From: Mycobacteroides sp. LB1
GTDB lineage: Bacteria > Actinomycetota > Actinomycetes > Mycobacteriales > Mycobacteriaceae
Assembly: GCF_013449725.1 (NCBI RefSeq)
Contig: NZ_JACCFF010000007.1
Coordinates: 248,001-312,000 of the forward strand
Length of the DNA: 64,000 nt
Reading direction: 5' to 3'
Shown here: in pieces, positions 52,742 through 61,145 of the stretch
Layout of the letters: each line of letters begins with the position of its first letter
How positions within the stretch are numbered: the first letter of the stretch is position 1
Position numbers and translations under genes: made by a program
The notes under the pieces: model-generated
Database searches by the model: none
Told to the model about the DNA's origin: nothing
The model's input: only the letters and a program-made list of their open reading frames with translations

Positions 52742-53295
52742 CATATCGGATGACAAAGTCATTGTTCGCGACGTTGTGCGCGGCACTCATCGTGTTCACG
52801 TCGGCGGGCTGCGGCGGCACCGTTGACGGCGAGGCGGTAATGCCCGGCAGTGGCGACACGGGGGACGGCACCAACGCCGAGCAGAAGTACCCCAACCTGC
52901 TCAAGGAATGTGAAGTGCTCACCACGGACATCCTCGCCAAGGTCGTCGACGCGGACCCCAAGGACATTCAGAGCACATTCGTGGGTGCCGTGTGCCGGTG
53001 GCAGGCGATGAGCAAGAGCGGTGGCCTGGTCGATATCACCCGCTTCTGGTTCGAGACCGGCAGCCTCGACGCCGAGAAGGCCACAGCGAACAGCCTGAAA
53101 TACAACGTCCAGGAACGGGCGATACAAGGAATTCCGTCGATCGTGATGAGGCCGCCGGATCAGCCGGGTGCCTGTGGAGTTGCCAGTGACACCGCAGGTG
53201 TTGTTGGATGGTGGGTCAACCCGCAGGGCCAAGGCGGAGACTCATGCACGCAGGCAATCAAATTGATGGAGATGACGCTGTCAGTGAACATCTGA
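52738..53295 (+). CDS. lprC: LprC-like lipoprotein (DUF3558)
   Basis: 185 residues from the ATG at 52738, inside the lprB stop; the frame opens earlier but only across lprB. Signal FATLCAALIVFTSAGC with lipobox, then a DUF3558-type mature domain: CEVLTTDILAKVVDADP, CRWQAM, CGVASDTAG and CTQAIKLME, with paired cysteines. Position matches lprC (Rv1275). It may work with lprB and the neighbouring exporter at the outer face of the membrane; this is inference. Confidence 0.88.
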   Translation: MTYRMTKSLFATLCAALIVFTSAGCGGTVDGEAVMPGSGDTGDGTNAEQKYPNLLKECEVLTTDILAKVVDADPKDIQSTFVGAVCRWQAMSKSGGLVDITRFWFETGSLDAEKATANSLKYNVQERAIQGIPSIVMRPPDQPGACGVASDTAGVVGWWVNPQGQGGDSCTQAIKLMEMTLSVNI

Positions 53296-53846
53296 CGCGT
53301 CATGTTCGCTCGTCCCGGATCGTCGGGATACTTCTGTGTGCCGTGTTGGCCCCGGGAATCCTGTTCAGCGCCGGATGTTCTGGCCACCACCGTGAACTCG
53401 GCGGCCACGAGGTAACGACCGCGAATGACGTTCGGGTGGGCCCGGCGTACTCCGAGTGCGGCAGCCTCACCACTCCTGATGTCGCGGCGGTGGTGCGTCG
53501 TACCGACCTCAAATTGATTGCGAAAACCCCCGCAGGTTGCACGTGGTCTCCCAGCGGATCCTGGAGCACATTGCCGAACGTCGCTCTCACCTGGTATCGA
53601 GGCAGCCCGATTGGGCGCGAACGTGAGGGGGAGGAACGGACGAGGGACGAGGTCAAGGACTTCTCGGCCGGGGGTAAGCGCGGTTTCATCAGCTCGACCT
53701 ACGGGATGTGCGTCACCGCCCTCGAATATGGGGACGGCCAGTTCTTTGAATTGGCGGTCACCCTGCTCGGCGCCGGTCACGGCACCTCATCAGATGCGTG
53801 CCACTGTGCGATGAAGTTGTCCACCCAGGTGGCGGAGAAGGTCTGA
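53244..53846 (+). CDS. Third DUF3558-like lipoprotein, paralogous to LprB
   Basis: 200 residues from the ATG at 53244, chosen because GGCGGAG lies upstream; it overlaps lprC by 52 bp. A long hydrophilic lead of about 20 residues precedes the signal VGILLCAVLAPGILFSAGC with its lipobox. The mature part parallels LprB: CGSLTTPDVAAV, CTWSPSG, LTWYRGSPIGREREGEERTR and a C-terminal Cys. The WYRGSPIGRE block is nearly identical to LprB, pointing to duplication. M. tuberculosis has only lprB and lprC here, from memory. Confidence 0.8.
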   Translation: MHAGNQIDGDDAVSEHLTRHVRSSRIVGILLCAVLAPGILFSAGCSGHHRELGGHEVTTANDVRVGPAYSECGSLTTPDVAAVVRRTDLKLIAKTPAGCTWSPSGSWSTLPNVALTWYRGSPIGREREGEERTRDEVKDFSAGGKRGFISSTYGMCVTALEYGDGQFFELAVTLLGAGHGTSSDACHCAMKLSTQVAEKV

Positions 53847-53854
53847 GTACGCCT

Positions 53855-54373
53855 CTAGCGCGGCACGTGGAACGTCGTGAGCGAGGCTCCGCCCAGTTCG
53901 AGCCGCGACCACGGCGAACGAGTCGTCAGGACCGCCAATGCCGAGGTCGGAAACTTGGTGGAGATGCGGTTCGCGGCGTCGGCGCTACTCGTACCCGCGT
54001 CGGCGAGTGCGAGCGCCAGCTGCGATGTGGTGGGTTCGTGCCCGACGACAAGCACGGTGATCGCGGAATCAGGCACCGCATTGATCTCGCCGAGGGTGAT
54101 CCCCACCGTCGAGTCGTACAACTTGTTGCTGAATCTGACGAGTTGACTGTGGACCCCGGTCTGAGTCAGCGTCGCGCGGGTCCGGGTGGCGGTGGAACAC
54201 AGCACCGCGTCGATCCGATTGAAATTGTCCTGCAGCCAGGTTCCGGCCTGAGTGGCTTGGCGGCTGCCGCGCAGGTTCAGTGGACGCTCGTGGTCGTCCA
54301 CCCCGGGTGGGTAGGCCGACTTCGCGTGTCGCATCAGGATGAGGGTGCGTTTCACCAACTGGTCCTCCGACAT
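53855..54373 (-). CDS. SixA-type phosphohistidine phosphatase (Rv1276c-like)
   Basis: 172 residues. The catalytic RHG-type motif TLILMRHAKSAYP is at the N-terminus, followed by a GxR-like NLRGSRQATQAG, STATRTRATL and a second catalytic His in VLVVGHEPTTSQLA: the histidine phosphatase (SixA/PGM) superfamily. It removes phosphate from phosphohistidine or small phosphates. It starts at the ATG at 54373 and is convergent with the third lipoprotein gene, 8 bp away. Order matches Rv1276c. Confidence 0.92.
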   Translation of the reverse strand: MSEDQLVKRTLILMRHAKSAYPPGVDDHERPLNLRGSRQATQAGTWLQDNFNRIDAVLCSTATRTRATLTQTGVHSQLVRFSNKLYDSTVGITLGEINAVPDSAITVLVVGHEPTTSQLALALADAGTSSADAANRISTKFPTSALAVLTTRSPWSRLELGGASLTTFHVPR

Positions 54374-54507
54374 GAGTCGTACCGTAGCCCGGCTACGTGA
54401 CGAGCACCGGGCAAATGCGCGACCTGTGGATAGGCTGTATTGCAGGGTCCAAGGGATCGGGCGCTGCCTCCCCGGGGTTGTCGGTCGGCGGCCATAGACT
54501 TCGGCAT

Positions 54508-55692
54508 GTGAAGTTCCTGCACACCGCTGACTGGCAGCTGGGCATGACGCGGCATTTCCTTGCCGGCGAGGCCCAGCCGCAGTACTCAGCCGCGCGTCGG
54601 GAGGCTATTGCCTCTGTTGGTGACGTTGCTGTGGAGCAGGGTTGCGACTTCATGGTGGTGTGCGGAGACGTCTTCGAGTCCAATCAGCTGGCGCCGCGCG
54701 TCATCAGCCAGGCGTTGGAGGTCATGCGCGGGGTCGGCGTGGATATCTATCTGCTGCCTGGCAATCATGATCCGTTAGACGCCGCCTCGGTGTACACCAG
54801 TGAGCTGTTCCTGGCCGAAAAACCCGCGAACGTCCACGTGCTCGATACCGCCGGGGTACATCGGGTGGCCGACGGTGTGGAGCTGGTCGCGGTGCCGTGG
54901 CGATCGAAGGCGCCCACACACGATCTCGTTGCCGAACAGCTGGAGGGACTGCCCGTCGACGGCACCCGACGCATCGTGGTGGCCCACGGCGGTATCGACA
55001 TACTCGACCCCGACCCGACGAAACCGGCGCTCATCGCGCTGAAGGCCGTCGAGGACGCCGTTGCCCGGGGTGCGGTCCACTATGTGGCATTGGGCGATAA
55101 GCACTCCCGTACTCAGGTGGGTGCCAGCGGGCGGGTCTGGTACTCGGGGGCACCCGAGGTCACCAACTACGACGATATCGAGTCCGACCCGGGGCACGCC
55201 CTTGTGGTGAATCTGGACGAATCGGGTGCGGTTCAGGTGGATGCCCATCATGTGGGCCGGTGGCGGTTTGTGACGCTGCGACGGTCGGTGGACCACGCGC
55301 GCGATATCGCCGATCTGGGACTCAACCTCGAACTGTTGCCGGATAAGGAGCGCACGGTGGTGCGGTTGGCGCTTACCGGCACGCTCAGTGTGACCGATAA
55401 CGCCGTGCTCGAAGAGTGCCTGGACAAGTACACCCGCCTTTTCGCGAGCGTGCGGACGTGGGAGCGGCATACCGATATTGCGGTGATACCCGTCGACGGC
55501 GAGTTCAGCGATCTCGGTGTCGGCGGTTTCGCCGGCTCGGCGATCGCCGAGCTTAAGGAGATGGCGGCCGCCGGTGGGGCAGCGTCCGCAGATGCTCAGG
55601 GCGCGCTGTCGTTGCTACTGCGCCTCACCTCTAGTGCTGGACTGGGCGGCCCGGCACTGGGCAGTTCAACGAAAAGAGGGTCGGCGGCGTGA
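54508..55692 (+). CDS. SbcD/Mre11-like nuclease subunit (Rv1277-like)
   Basis: 394 residues from a GTG at 54508 (the frame opens 37 codons earlier without support). Calcineurin-type phosphoesterase motifs: FLHTADWQLG, CGDVFESN, LPGNHDPLD, VVAHGG and LGDKHSR. The first motif, usually DxH, reads D-W-Q, so one metal-binding His is replaced by Gln. A capping C-terminal domain with an Ala-rich end follows. With SbcC it should form a DNA-end processing complex. Its stop overlaps the SbcC-like GTG (GTGA). Confidence 0.9.
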   Translation: MKFLHTADWQLGMTRHFLAGEAQPQYSAARREAIASVGDVAVEQGCDFMVVCGDVFESNQLAPRVISQALEVMRGVGVDIYLLPGNHDPLDAASVYTSELFLAEKPANVHVLDTAGVHRVADGVELVAVPWRSKAPTHDLVAEQLEGLPVDGTRRIVVAHGGIDILDPDPTKPALIALKAVEDAVARGAVHYVALGDKHSRTQVGASGRVWYSGAPEVTNYDDIESDPGHALVVNLDESGAVQVDAHHVGRWRFVTLRRSVDHARDIADLGLNLELLPDKERTVVRLALTGTLSVTDNAVLEECLDKYTRLFASVRTWERHTDIAVIPVDGEFSDLGVGGFAGSAIAELKEMAAAGGAASADAQGALSLLLRLTSSAGLGGPALGSSTKRGSAA

Positions 55693-58313
55693 AGCTGCAT
55701 CGGCTCTCTGTCACCAACTATCGCGGAATCGCACACCGCGACATCACCTTTCCTGATCGAGGGGTGGTGGTGGTGAGTGGTGCGAACGAGATCGGCAAGA
55801 CGTCCATGATCGAGGCGTTGGACCTGCTGATCGAATCGAAGGACCGCTCCACCAAGAAGGACGTAAAACAGGTCAAGCCCACCTTCGCCGATGTCGGCTC
55901 CGAGATTGAGGCCGAGATCAGTTGTGGTCCTTACCGGTTCGTGTATCACAAGCGTTTCCACAAGCGTGCTGAGACACACCTGACGATCATCGAACCGCGA
56001 CGCGAACAGCTCTCCGGAGATGAGGCGCATCAGCGGGTGCTGGATATGCTCGATCAGTCGATCGACATGAATTTGTGGAAGGCGCAACGGGTTCTGCAGT
56101 CAGCGGGGGCGGGTGCGCTCGATCTGTCATCGAGTGATGCGCTGACCCGGGCCCTGGATCTGGCCGCCGGACAATCGGTCGCATTGTCGGGCAGCGAGCC
56201 GGACCTGGTGGAGCGGATCGACGCGGAATATGCGCTGTATTTCACCGCGACCGGACGTCCCACTGGCGAATGGGCCAGGGCCTCTGCGCGTCTGACCGCC
56301 GCCGAGGATGCCCTCGCCGTCGCTAACGCGGCCGTGGCAGAGGTCGATCAGCAGGTCCGCGAGCATGATGAGCTGACACGGGAGCTGGCCTCGGTCATCG
56401 CTGGCCGTGCCGAGGTGGGCCGTCGCCTGGCTCCGTTGGAGCAAGCCTCCCAAGCCGTTTCGGCGCTGGTGCAACAGCACGCCAACGCCACCGTGGTCGC
56501 CGAGGCGGCACAGGCCGCTGTGATGGCAGCGCAGCTGAAACGCGATGAGCGGGCTCAGCTGGTCGCCGATACCCACGCCCGGCGAGCCTCGATCGACGGG
56601 CTCGCGGAACACGTTGCCGCCGTGGCGGAGTCACACGCGACGGCACAGCAGGTATCCGAGGCCGCTGAGGCCGCCGCGGTCCAGGCGACGCAAACCCTTG
56701 ACGGTGCCCGTGCGCACGTGGAGTCGGCACGGGATACGTTGGATCGCGCGCTCGCCCGGGACGAGGTGGATGGGTTGGCGGCCAGGGTGTCGCGTATCGA
56801 CCTCACCACCCGGCAGTTGGCAATGGCCGGCGCGGAGCTTTCGGCGATGGTGATCACTCCGCAGACTCTGGGCGCGATCGAGACCGCCGCACGCGCTGTC
56901 GGGATGGCAGAGGTAGCTCTGGAGACCGCCTCGGCACAGGTCGAGGTCCGGGCGCTCGTCGATGTGGAGATCACCGCCAACGGTCAGCAGCTGCGGGTCG
57001 CGGCGGGGGAGCAGTGGGCGAGCGCTGCCTCGGACACCATCGAGATCACTGCTCCCGGTGTGGCGGTCACCCGAATCATTCCGGGGGCCAATGCCGCTCA
57101 GCTGCGTGACAACCTTGATACCACCCGCAATACCCTGTCGGTCGCATTGACCGCTGCCGGTGTCGCCGATGTAGAGCAGGCGCAGAAGCAGTATGAGCGG
57201 CGTACTGAGCTGAGTGCCGAACGCGACCGGTTGACGGCGCTACTCGACGGCCTATTGGCGTCGGAGAATCTTGACGTGTTGCGCGAGAAGCTGGGCAGGT
57301 TACGCGAGTTGGCGCCGGAGGCCACCGGATTGTGGGATGCCATCGATCCGGCGCAGGCGCGCGCCGAGGTCACCAGGTTGGTGGCCGAGGTGGAACGCAT
57401 GCAGGCCGATGAGGTCACCCACCGCCAGGCGGTCCAGGCGGCGAGTCAGCGGCTCGCCGAGAAGGCCACCGAGGCAACGGTATTGCGGGAGAAGAAAGCC
57501 GCCCGCGCGGAGGAGTTGAGCGCCGTCGAGCAGCGTCTTGCCCAGGTGCGGGCCTCGGCTTCCGATGATGCGCTCACAGAGCGCCATGACCAAGCGGTAC
57601 AGGCGGCAGACCTGACCACTCGGCGTGTCGCCGATCTCGTGAGCCAGTTGGCGAAGCTGGAGGCCGACCGGGTGCGCGCTGAACTCGCCGAGGTTTCCGG
57701 GCGGGCGCTCGCATTGGATCAGCGGCATGAGTCACTGCGTCATCAGCTGCGTGACATCTCGGTGCGTCTGGAGGTGTTCGGCAGGCAAGGGCGCAAGGAT
57801 CAGCTTGATGCTGCAGCCTCTGAGCATGAGTATGCAGCAACGGAATTCACGCGTATCGGTGCGAAGGCTAGGGCCGTCGACACGCTACGATCGGTGATGC
57901 TGCGGCACCGTGATGGTATGAGATTGCGCTATGTCGACCCGTTCCGCGCGGAGCTGGAACGGTTGGGCCGCATGGTCTTCGGCCCCACCTTCGAAGTGGA
58001 TATCGATAGCGATCTGAGTATCCGCAGCCGGACACTCGACGGCAGGACTGTCCCCTACGAGTCGCTCTCAGGTGGCGCGAAGGAGCAGCTGGGGATCGTG
58101 GCGAGGCTGGCCAGTGCCGCACTCGTGGCACCTCAGGATGCAGTGCCCGTCATCATCGATGATGCGCTGGGGTTTACCGACAGCGACAGGCTGCAGCGTA
58201 TGGGCGAGGTGTTCGACGCGGTGGGTACCGAGGCGCAGGTGATCGTGCTGACCTGCAGTCCCGAGCGCTACCACGCGGTCACCGGGGCACAGCGAATCAG
58301 CTTGTCAGCCTGA
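55689..58313 (+). CDS. SbcC/Rad50-like ATPase (Rv1278-like)
   Basis: 874 residues from a GTG at 55689. N-terminal ATPase half with Walker A GANEIGKTSMIEAL, a long Ala/Glu/Arg-rich coiled coil (about residues 190-720), then the C-terminal half with signature SLSGGAKEQLGIVARL and Walker B VPVIIDDALGFTD. I see no CxxC zinc-hook in the middle, unlike Rad50/SbcC, so it is closer to the YhaN/AAA_23-type actinobacterial family. The final segment (VIVLTCSPERYHAV) is the H-loop region. It would couple ATP use to DNA-end tethering by the nuclease. Confidence 0.9.
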   Translation: MKLHRLSVTNYRGIAHRDITFPDRGVVVVSGANEIGKTSMIEALDLLIESKDRSTKKDVKQVKPTFADVGSEIEAEISCGPYRFVYHKRFHKRAETHLTIIEPRREQLSGDEAHQRVLDMLDQSIDMNLWKAQRVLQSAGAGALDLSSSDALTRALDLAAGQSVALSGSEPDLVERIDAEYALYFTATGRPTGEWARASARLTAAEDALAVANAAVAEVDQQVREHDELTRELASVIAGRAEVGRRLAPLEQASQAVSALVQQHANATVVAEAAQAAVMAAQLKRDERAQLVADTHARRASIDGLAEHVAAVAESHATAQQVSEAAEAAAVQATQTLDGARAHVESARDTLDRALARDEVDGLAARVSRIDLTTRQLAMAGAELSAMVITPQTLGAIETAARAVGMAEVALETASAQVEVRALVDVEITANGQQLRVAAGEQWASAASDTIEITAPGVAVTRIIPGANAAQLRDNLDTTRNTLSVALTAAGVADVEQAQKQYERRTELSAERDRLTALLDGLLASENLDVLREKLGRLRELAPEATGLWDAIDPAQARAEVTRLVAEVERMQADEVTHRQAVQAASQRLAEKATEATVLREKKAARAEELSAVEQRLAQVRASASDDALTERHDQAVQAADLTTRRVADLVSQLAKLEADRVRAELAEVSGRALALDQRHESLRHQLRDISVRLEVFGRQGRKDQLDAAASEHEYAATEFTRIGAKARAVDTLRSVMLRHRDGMRLRYVDPFRAELERLGRMVFGPTFEVDIDSDLSIRSRTLDGRTVPYESLSGGAKEQLGIVARLASAALVAPQDAVPVIIDDALGFTDSDRLQRMGEVFDAVGTEAQVIVLTCSPERYHAVTGAQRISLSA

Positions 58314-58331
58314 GCAGCTCGCCCACACCCC

Positions 58332-59549
58332 TCAGAAGTAGGCGTTTGCGGGCACCGGTGTGCCGTGCAGCAGGTTCTGGCCGATCACGCGGGCCTTGTA
58401 GTGCACCGGGTTGTGCAGGCTGATGGTCCGGACATTGCGCCAGTGCCGATCCAGGTTGCGGCTCCGGCTGGCGGCGCTGGCGCCGCCCAGGTCCAGCAGC
58501 TTGGTCGTGGCATCGAGCGCGACGGCGTCGATATGCACCTTGGCCTTGGCGACTGCCAACTGTGCTTCCTCTGCCAGCTCCGCGTCGGGGATTCCCTCTC
58601 GCAGTGATGCGGTGGCGGCGCCGACGGCATCTGCCGCCGCAAGAACCACCGCCTCTGCGGCGAACGCGGTTGCGCTCAACTCACCGAGGGTGCGTTGCAG
58701 CAGTGGGTCGTCGACGGGGCGTTCAGTGAGAGCGTGGCTGAAGTTACGTTGACGGGAGCGGAGCAGCGCCGCGCCGTCATCCACCACTGACCGCAGCACG
58801 CCGGCGACAATCGCCAGGATGTAGAGCTGCAGTGACGCATATTGCGTGGTGGGTACCGGGGATGCGTCATACGCTGTGTCGGAAAGGATTTCGTCGGTTT
58901 CGACGTCGACCTGGGTGAAGATGGTGGTGCCGGTACCGGTACGTCGCTGGCCGAAGCCGTCCCAATCGTCCACGAGTCGCACACCGTCGCGGTCACCGGG
59001 GACGATCACCGATGCGACCGAATCACGGTCGGTGGTGGCGGTGACCGTCAGGTAGTCCGCGAACAACGTCCCGGTGCTGTAGAACTTTTCACCGTTCAGG
59101 CGATACCCATTACCGACCGGCAGCAGACGGGTGTTGAACACCAGGCCGCCGACTGCCAATGTGCCCTTCTCGCTGAACGCGTTGGCGAAGAGGTTCCCCT
59201 CGTTCACCTTGGTCAGCCAAGCTGCCGAGGCGGCGTCAGGCAGCGTGCGCAGCCGTTCCTCGACGAACCAGAAGTGGGTACGGAAGATGTGCGCGACGAT
59301 GGGGTCGGCCTGCGCGACATCGATGATGGCGGAAAAGAGTTGCCGCACAGAAAGTCCCGCGCCACCGAGTTCGGCCGGGATGCGCAGCCGCCCAAAGCCG
59401 GCCTCCTTCAGCAGGCGAACTTGGTCAAAGGGATTTTCGTCAGCCAGATCGCGATCACGCGCCCCGTTCGCAACCTGGGCGAGTAGATTCCGGTAGGTCT
59501 CGGTGCCGGGCAGCGCGCGGATGTCGAGGACTGACGAGGCGGAAGTCAT
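58332..59549 (-). CDS. DszC/SfnB-like flavin-dependent monooxygenase
   Basis: 405 residues of the acyl-CoA dehydrogenase fold. The sequences FGRLRIPAELGGAGLSVRQL, LNGEKFYSTGTLFADYL and the C-terminal RHWRNVRTISLHNPVHYKAR are characteristic of the branch that uses FMNH2 for oxygenation (DszC dibenzothiophene monooxygenase, SfnB), not of true acyl-CoA dehydrogenases. A partner flavin reductase is not in view. It could be involved in sulfur acquisition from organosulfur compounds; the substrate is inferred from family only. It is convergent with the SbcC-like gene, 18 bp apart. Confidence 0.85.
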   Translation of the reverse strand: MTSASSVLDIRALPGTETYRNLLAQVANGARDRDLADENPFDQVRLLKEAGFGRLRIPAELGGAGLSVRQLFSAIIDVAQADPIVAHIFRTHFWFVEERLRTLPDAASAAWLTKVNEGNLFANAFSEKGTLAVGGLVFNTRLLPVGNGYRLNGEKFYSTGTLFADYLTVTATTDRDSVASVIVPGDRDGVRLVDDWDGFGQRRTGTGTTIFTQVDVETDEILSDTAYDASPVPTTQYASLQLYILAIVAGVLRSVVDDGAALLRSRQRNFSHALTERPVDDPLLQRTLGELSATAFAAEAVVLAAADAVGAATASLREGIPDAELAEEAQLAVAKAKVHIDAVALDATTKLLDLGGASAASRSRNLDRHWRNVRTISLHNPVHYKARVIGQNLLHGTPVPANAYF

Positions 59550-59626
59550 GTCTTCGTTGTACGCAGAGTGTCAATTGGCGGCATCGCTTTGAATCACCCA
59601 GAACCGAAGCGGCAATATAGGTCACG

Positions 59627-59995
59627 ATGATTCGCACAGTTCTGTCATGGTTTCCGCAGTTCACGCTGCTATGCGCCTTCGCATTCGCCTGTCTGCTGTT
59701 GTTCACTCCCGGCGGTACCGTCCCGTCAGGTCCTCCCGGGGCCGACAAGGTGGTGCATTTCCTGATATTCGGGATGTTGGCGGTGTCCTCGCGTTTCGCG
59801 AGGATCGGTGAGAAACCCACGTTGGCATGGGTTCTGGCCTTCGCGGCATGCTCGGAGGTGATTCAAGCGTTGTGGATTCCGCATCGTGACGGCAGCCTGC
59901 TGGATCTGCTCGCCGATGCGGTCGGCCTGCTTACAGGGCTGCTGTTGTGGCAGAAGGTTCGCCCTGGTCCTCGGGGACGGCGGGCTCCGGAATGA
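59627..59995 (+). CDS. VanZ-like membrane protein
   Basis: 122 residues with about four membrane segments. KVVHFLIFGMLAVSSRF with the conserved His and the C-terminal SEVIQALWIPHRDGSLLDLLADAVGLLTGL are the VanZ-family signature (E.Q..P.R..s..D...n..G). VanZ-like proteins act in the cell envelope; their role is poorly understood. The last 65 bp overlap the end of the convergent TetR gene. Confidence 0.88.
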   Translation: MIRTVLSWFPQFTLLCAFAFACLLLFTPGGTVPSGPPGADKVVHFLIFGMLAVSSRFARIGEKPTLAWVLAFAACSEVIQALWIPHRDGSLLDLLADAVGLLTGLLLWQKVRPGPRGRRAPE

Positions 59996-60614
59996 CGGTC
60001 TTGACGAGGCCGGTGTGAGCCAGACCGCTGGTGACCAGATCTAGCTGACGCAGCGCGCGATTCAGGGCGGCGGCAGCGTCCGCGTCGGTGGGGTGATCGG
60101 TGTCCACCAGCATGCCGATCGTGTTGAGGATCGAGCCGGCGATGAGTTCGGCCGCGATCTCGAGGTCCTCGGTGGTGTGGTGGTTCATTGCCGGGTTGCG
60201 TGCCAGCTCCACCACCACGTCGTTGGTGAGCATGCGCATTTCGTTGTTGATGGCACGACGCACCGGAGCCGAGCCACCGTGACGTTCACGCACCAGAAAC
60301 CGGAAGTTGTTCGCGTGCTCGCTCACGCGGTCGACCATGAGGCCGAGAATCTTGGCGGGGTTGTCACTGCCCGCCTCACGCCGGGCCGAACGAAAGGTGT
60401 CACGAAGCGCGCGAATGCTCTCCTCGGCGAGGATGGTGCCCAGGTCTTCCATCGATTCAAAGTGTCGATAGAAGGCGGTGGGAACCAAACCTGCGGATCG
60501 TGCCACCTCGCGCAGGCTCAGGGTGGCGAAGCCACGAACTTTGAGTAGGTCCAAGGTCCCGTCGAGCAATGCGCGGCGGGTGTGCAACTTCTTCTCGGCA
60601 CGGCTATGGCGCAT
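59931..60614 (-). CDS. TetR-family regulator (FabR-like) next to P450 operon
   Basis: 227 residues from the ATG at 60612-60614. HTH with LLDGTLDLLKVRGFATLS and EVARSAGLVPTAFYRHF, similar to FabR-type regulators, then a FabR-like C-terminal domain (NNFRFLVRERHGGSAPVRR). It is divergent from the small acidic protein and P450 genes with 154 bp between, so it is a candidate regulator of them. The C-terminal tail (PEPAVPEDQGEPSATTAAL) overlaps the VanZ-like gene. Confidence 0.88.
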   Translation of the reverse strand: MRHSRAEKKLHTRRALLDGTLDLLKVRGFATLSLREVARSAGLVPTAFYRHFESMEDLGTILAEESIRALRDTFRSARREAGSDNPAKILGLMVDRVSEHANNFRFLVRERHGGSAPVRRAINNEMRMLTNDVVVELARNPAMNHHTTEDLEIAAELIAGSILNTIGMLVDTDHPTDADAAAALNRALRQLDLVTSGLAHTGLVKTVIPEPAVPEDQGEPSATTAAL

Positions 60615-60768
60615 ACGTGTCAGTGTACGAGCGTGCTCTTGGTGATCGGGTGATTTGTTCGAAACCACGTTGTTCGGCCGTATTGACAGGTTCATCTACG
60701 TTGCGCACACTAAGTCCAGTGCACAATTGTTCACTATTTGGTTACTGAATCCGAAAGGACAGTGCAGC

Positions 60769-61143
60769 ATGGTGGGACCTGTTGAGCGCAACGTCAACGT
60801 CGTCCAGGAAGTCGTGGAGTCGGTCGGGTCTCGTGTAGGCCGGATCATCCGCATTATCACGCGGACGGTGGGGGAAGTTGCACGCGAAGTGAGCGGCGTC
60901 GTGGCTGATGGGTTCGAGATCGCCGAGGCCAGTAAGCGGGCGCGTGCTGACCAAGAACGGTGGGACGCCAACGAGGGTGGCGATGTCGATCTCGATGACG
61001 AGGACGAGGATCTTGATGTTGCTGATGACGTTGCTGACGACGAGATCGCCGATGACAAGATCGATGCCGTGGTGGAAGAGGTGACTTCCGACTCAGAGGT
61101 TGACGAGGCGCGCGGCGGCGCTTCCGAGCAGGAGAGGGTCTAA
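60769..61143 (+). CDS. Small acidic protein upstream of a P450 gene
   Basis: 124 residues from the ATG at 60769, which has GAAAGGAC upstream. The first 60 residues form a likely amphipathic helical region (VVQEVVESVGSRVGRIIRII, TRTVGEVAREVSGVV); the rest is a strongly acidic Asp/Glu/Val/Ala repeat tract (DEDEDLDVADDVADDEIADD). I do not recognise a family. Its stop is 2 bp before the P450 GTG, indicating coupling. It could be a membrane-interacting or scaffold partner of the P450, but this is speculation. A TTGACA box at 60683-60688 may be the -35 of its promoter. Confidence 0.7.
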   Translation: MVGPVERNVNVVQEVVESVGSRVGRIIRIITRTVGEVAREVSGVVADGFEIAEASKRARADQERWDANEGGDVDLDDEDEDLDVADDVADDEIADDKIDAVVEEVTSDSEVDEARGGASEQERV

Positions 61144-61145
61144 CC

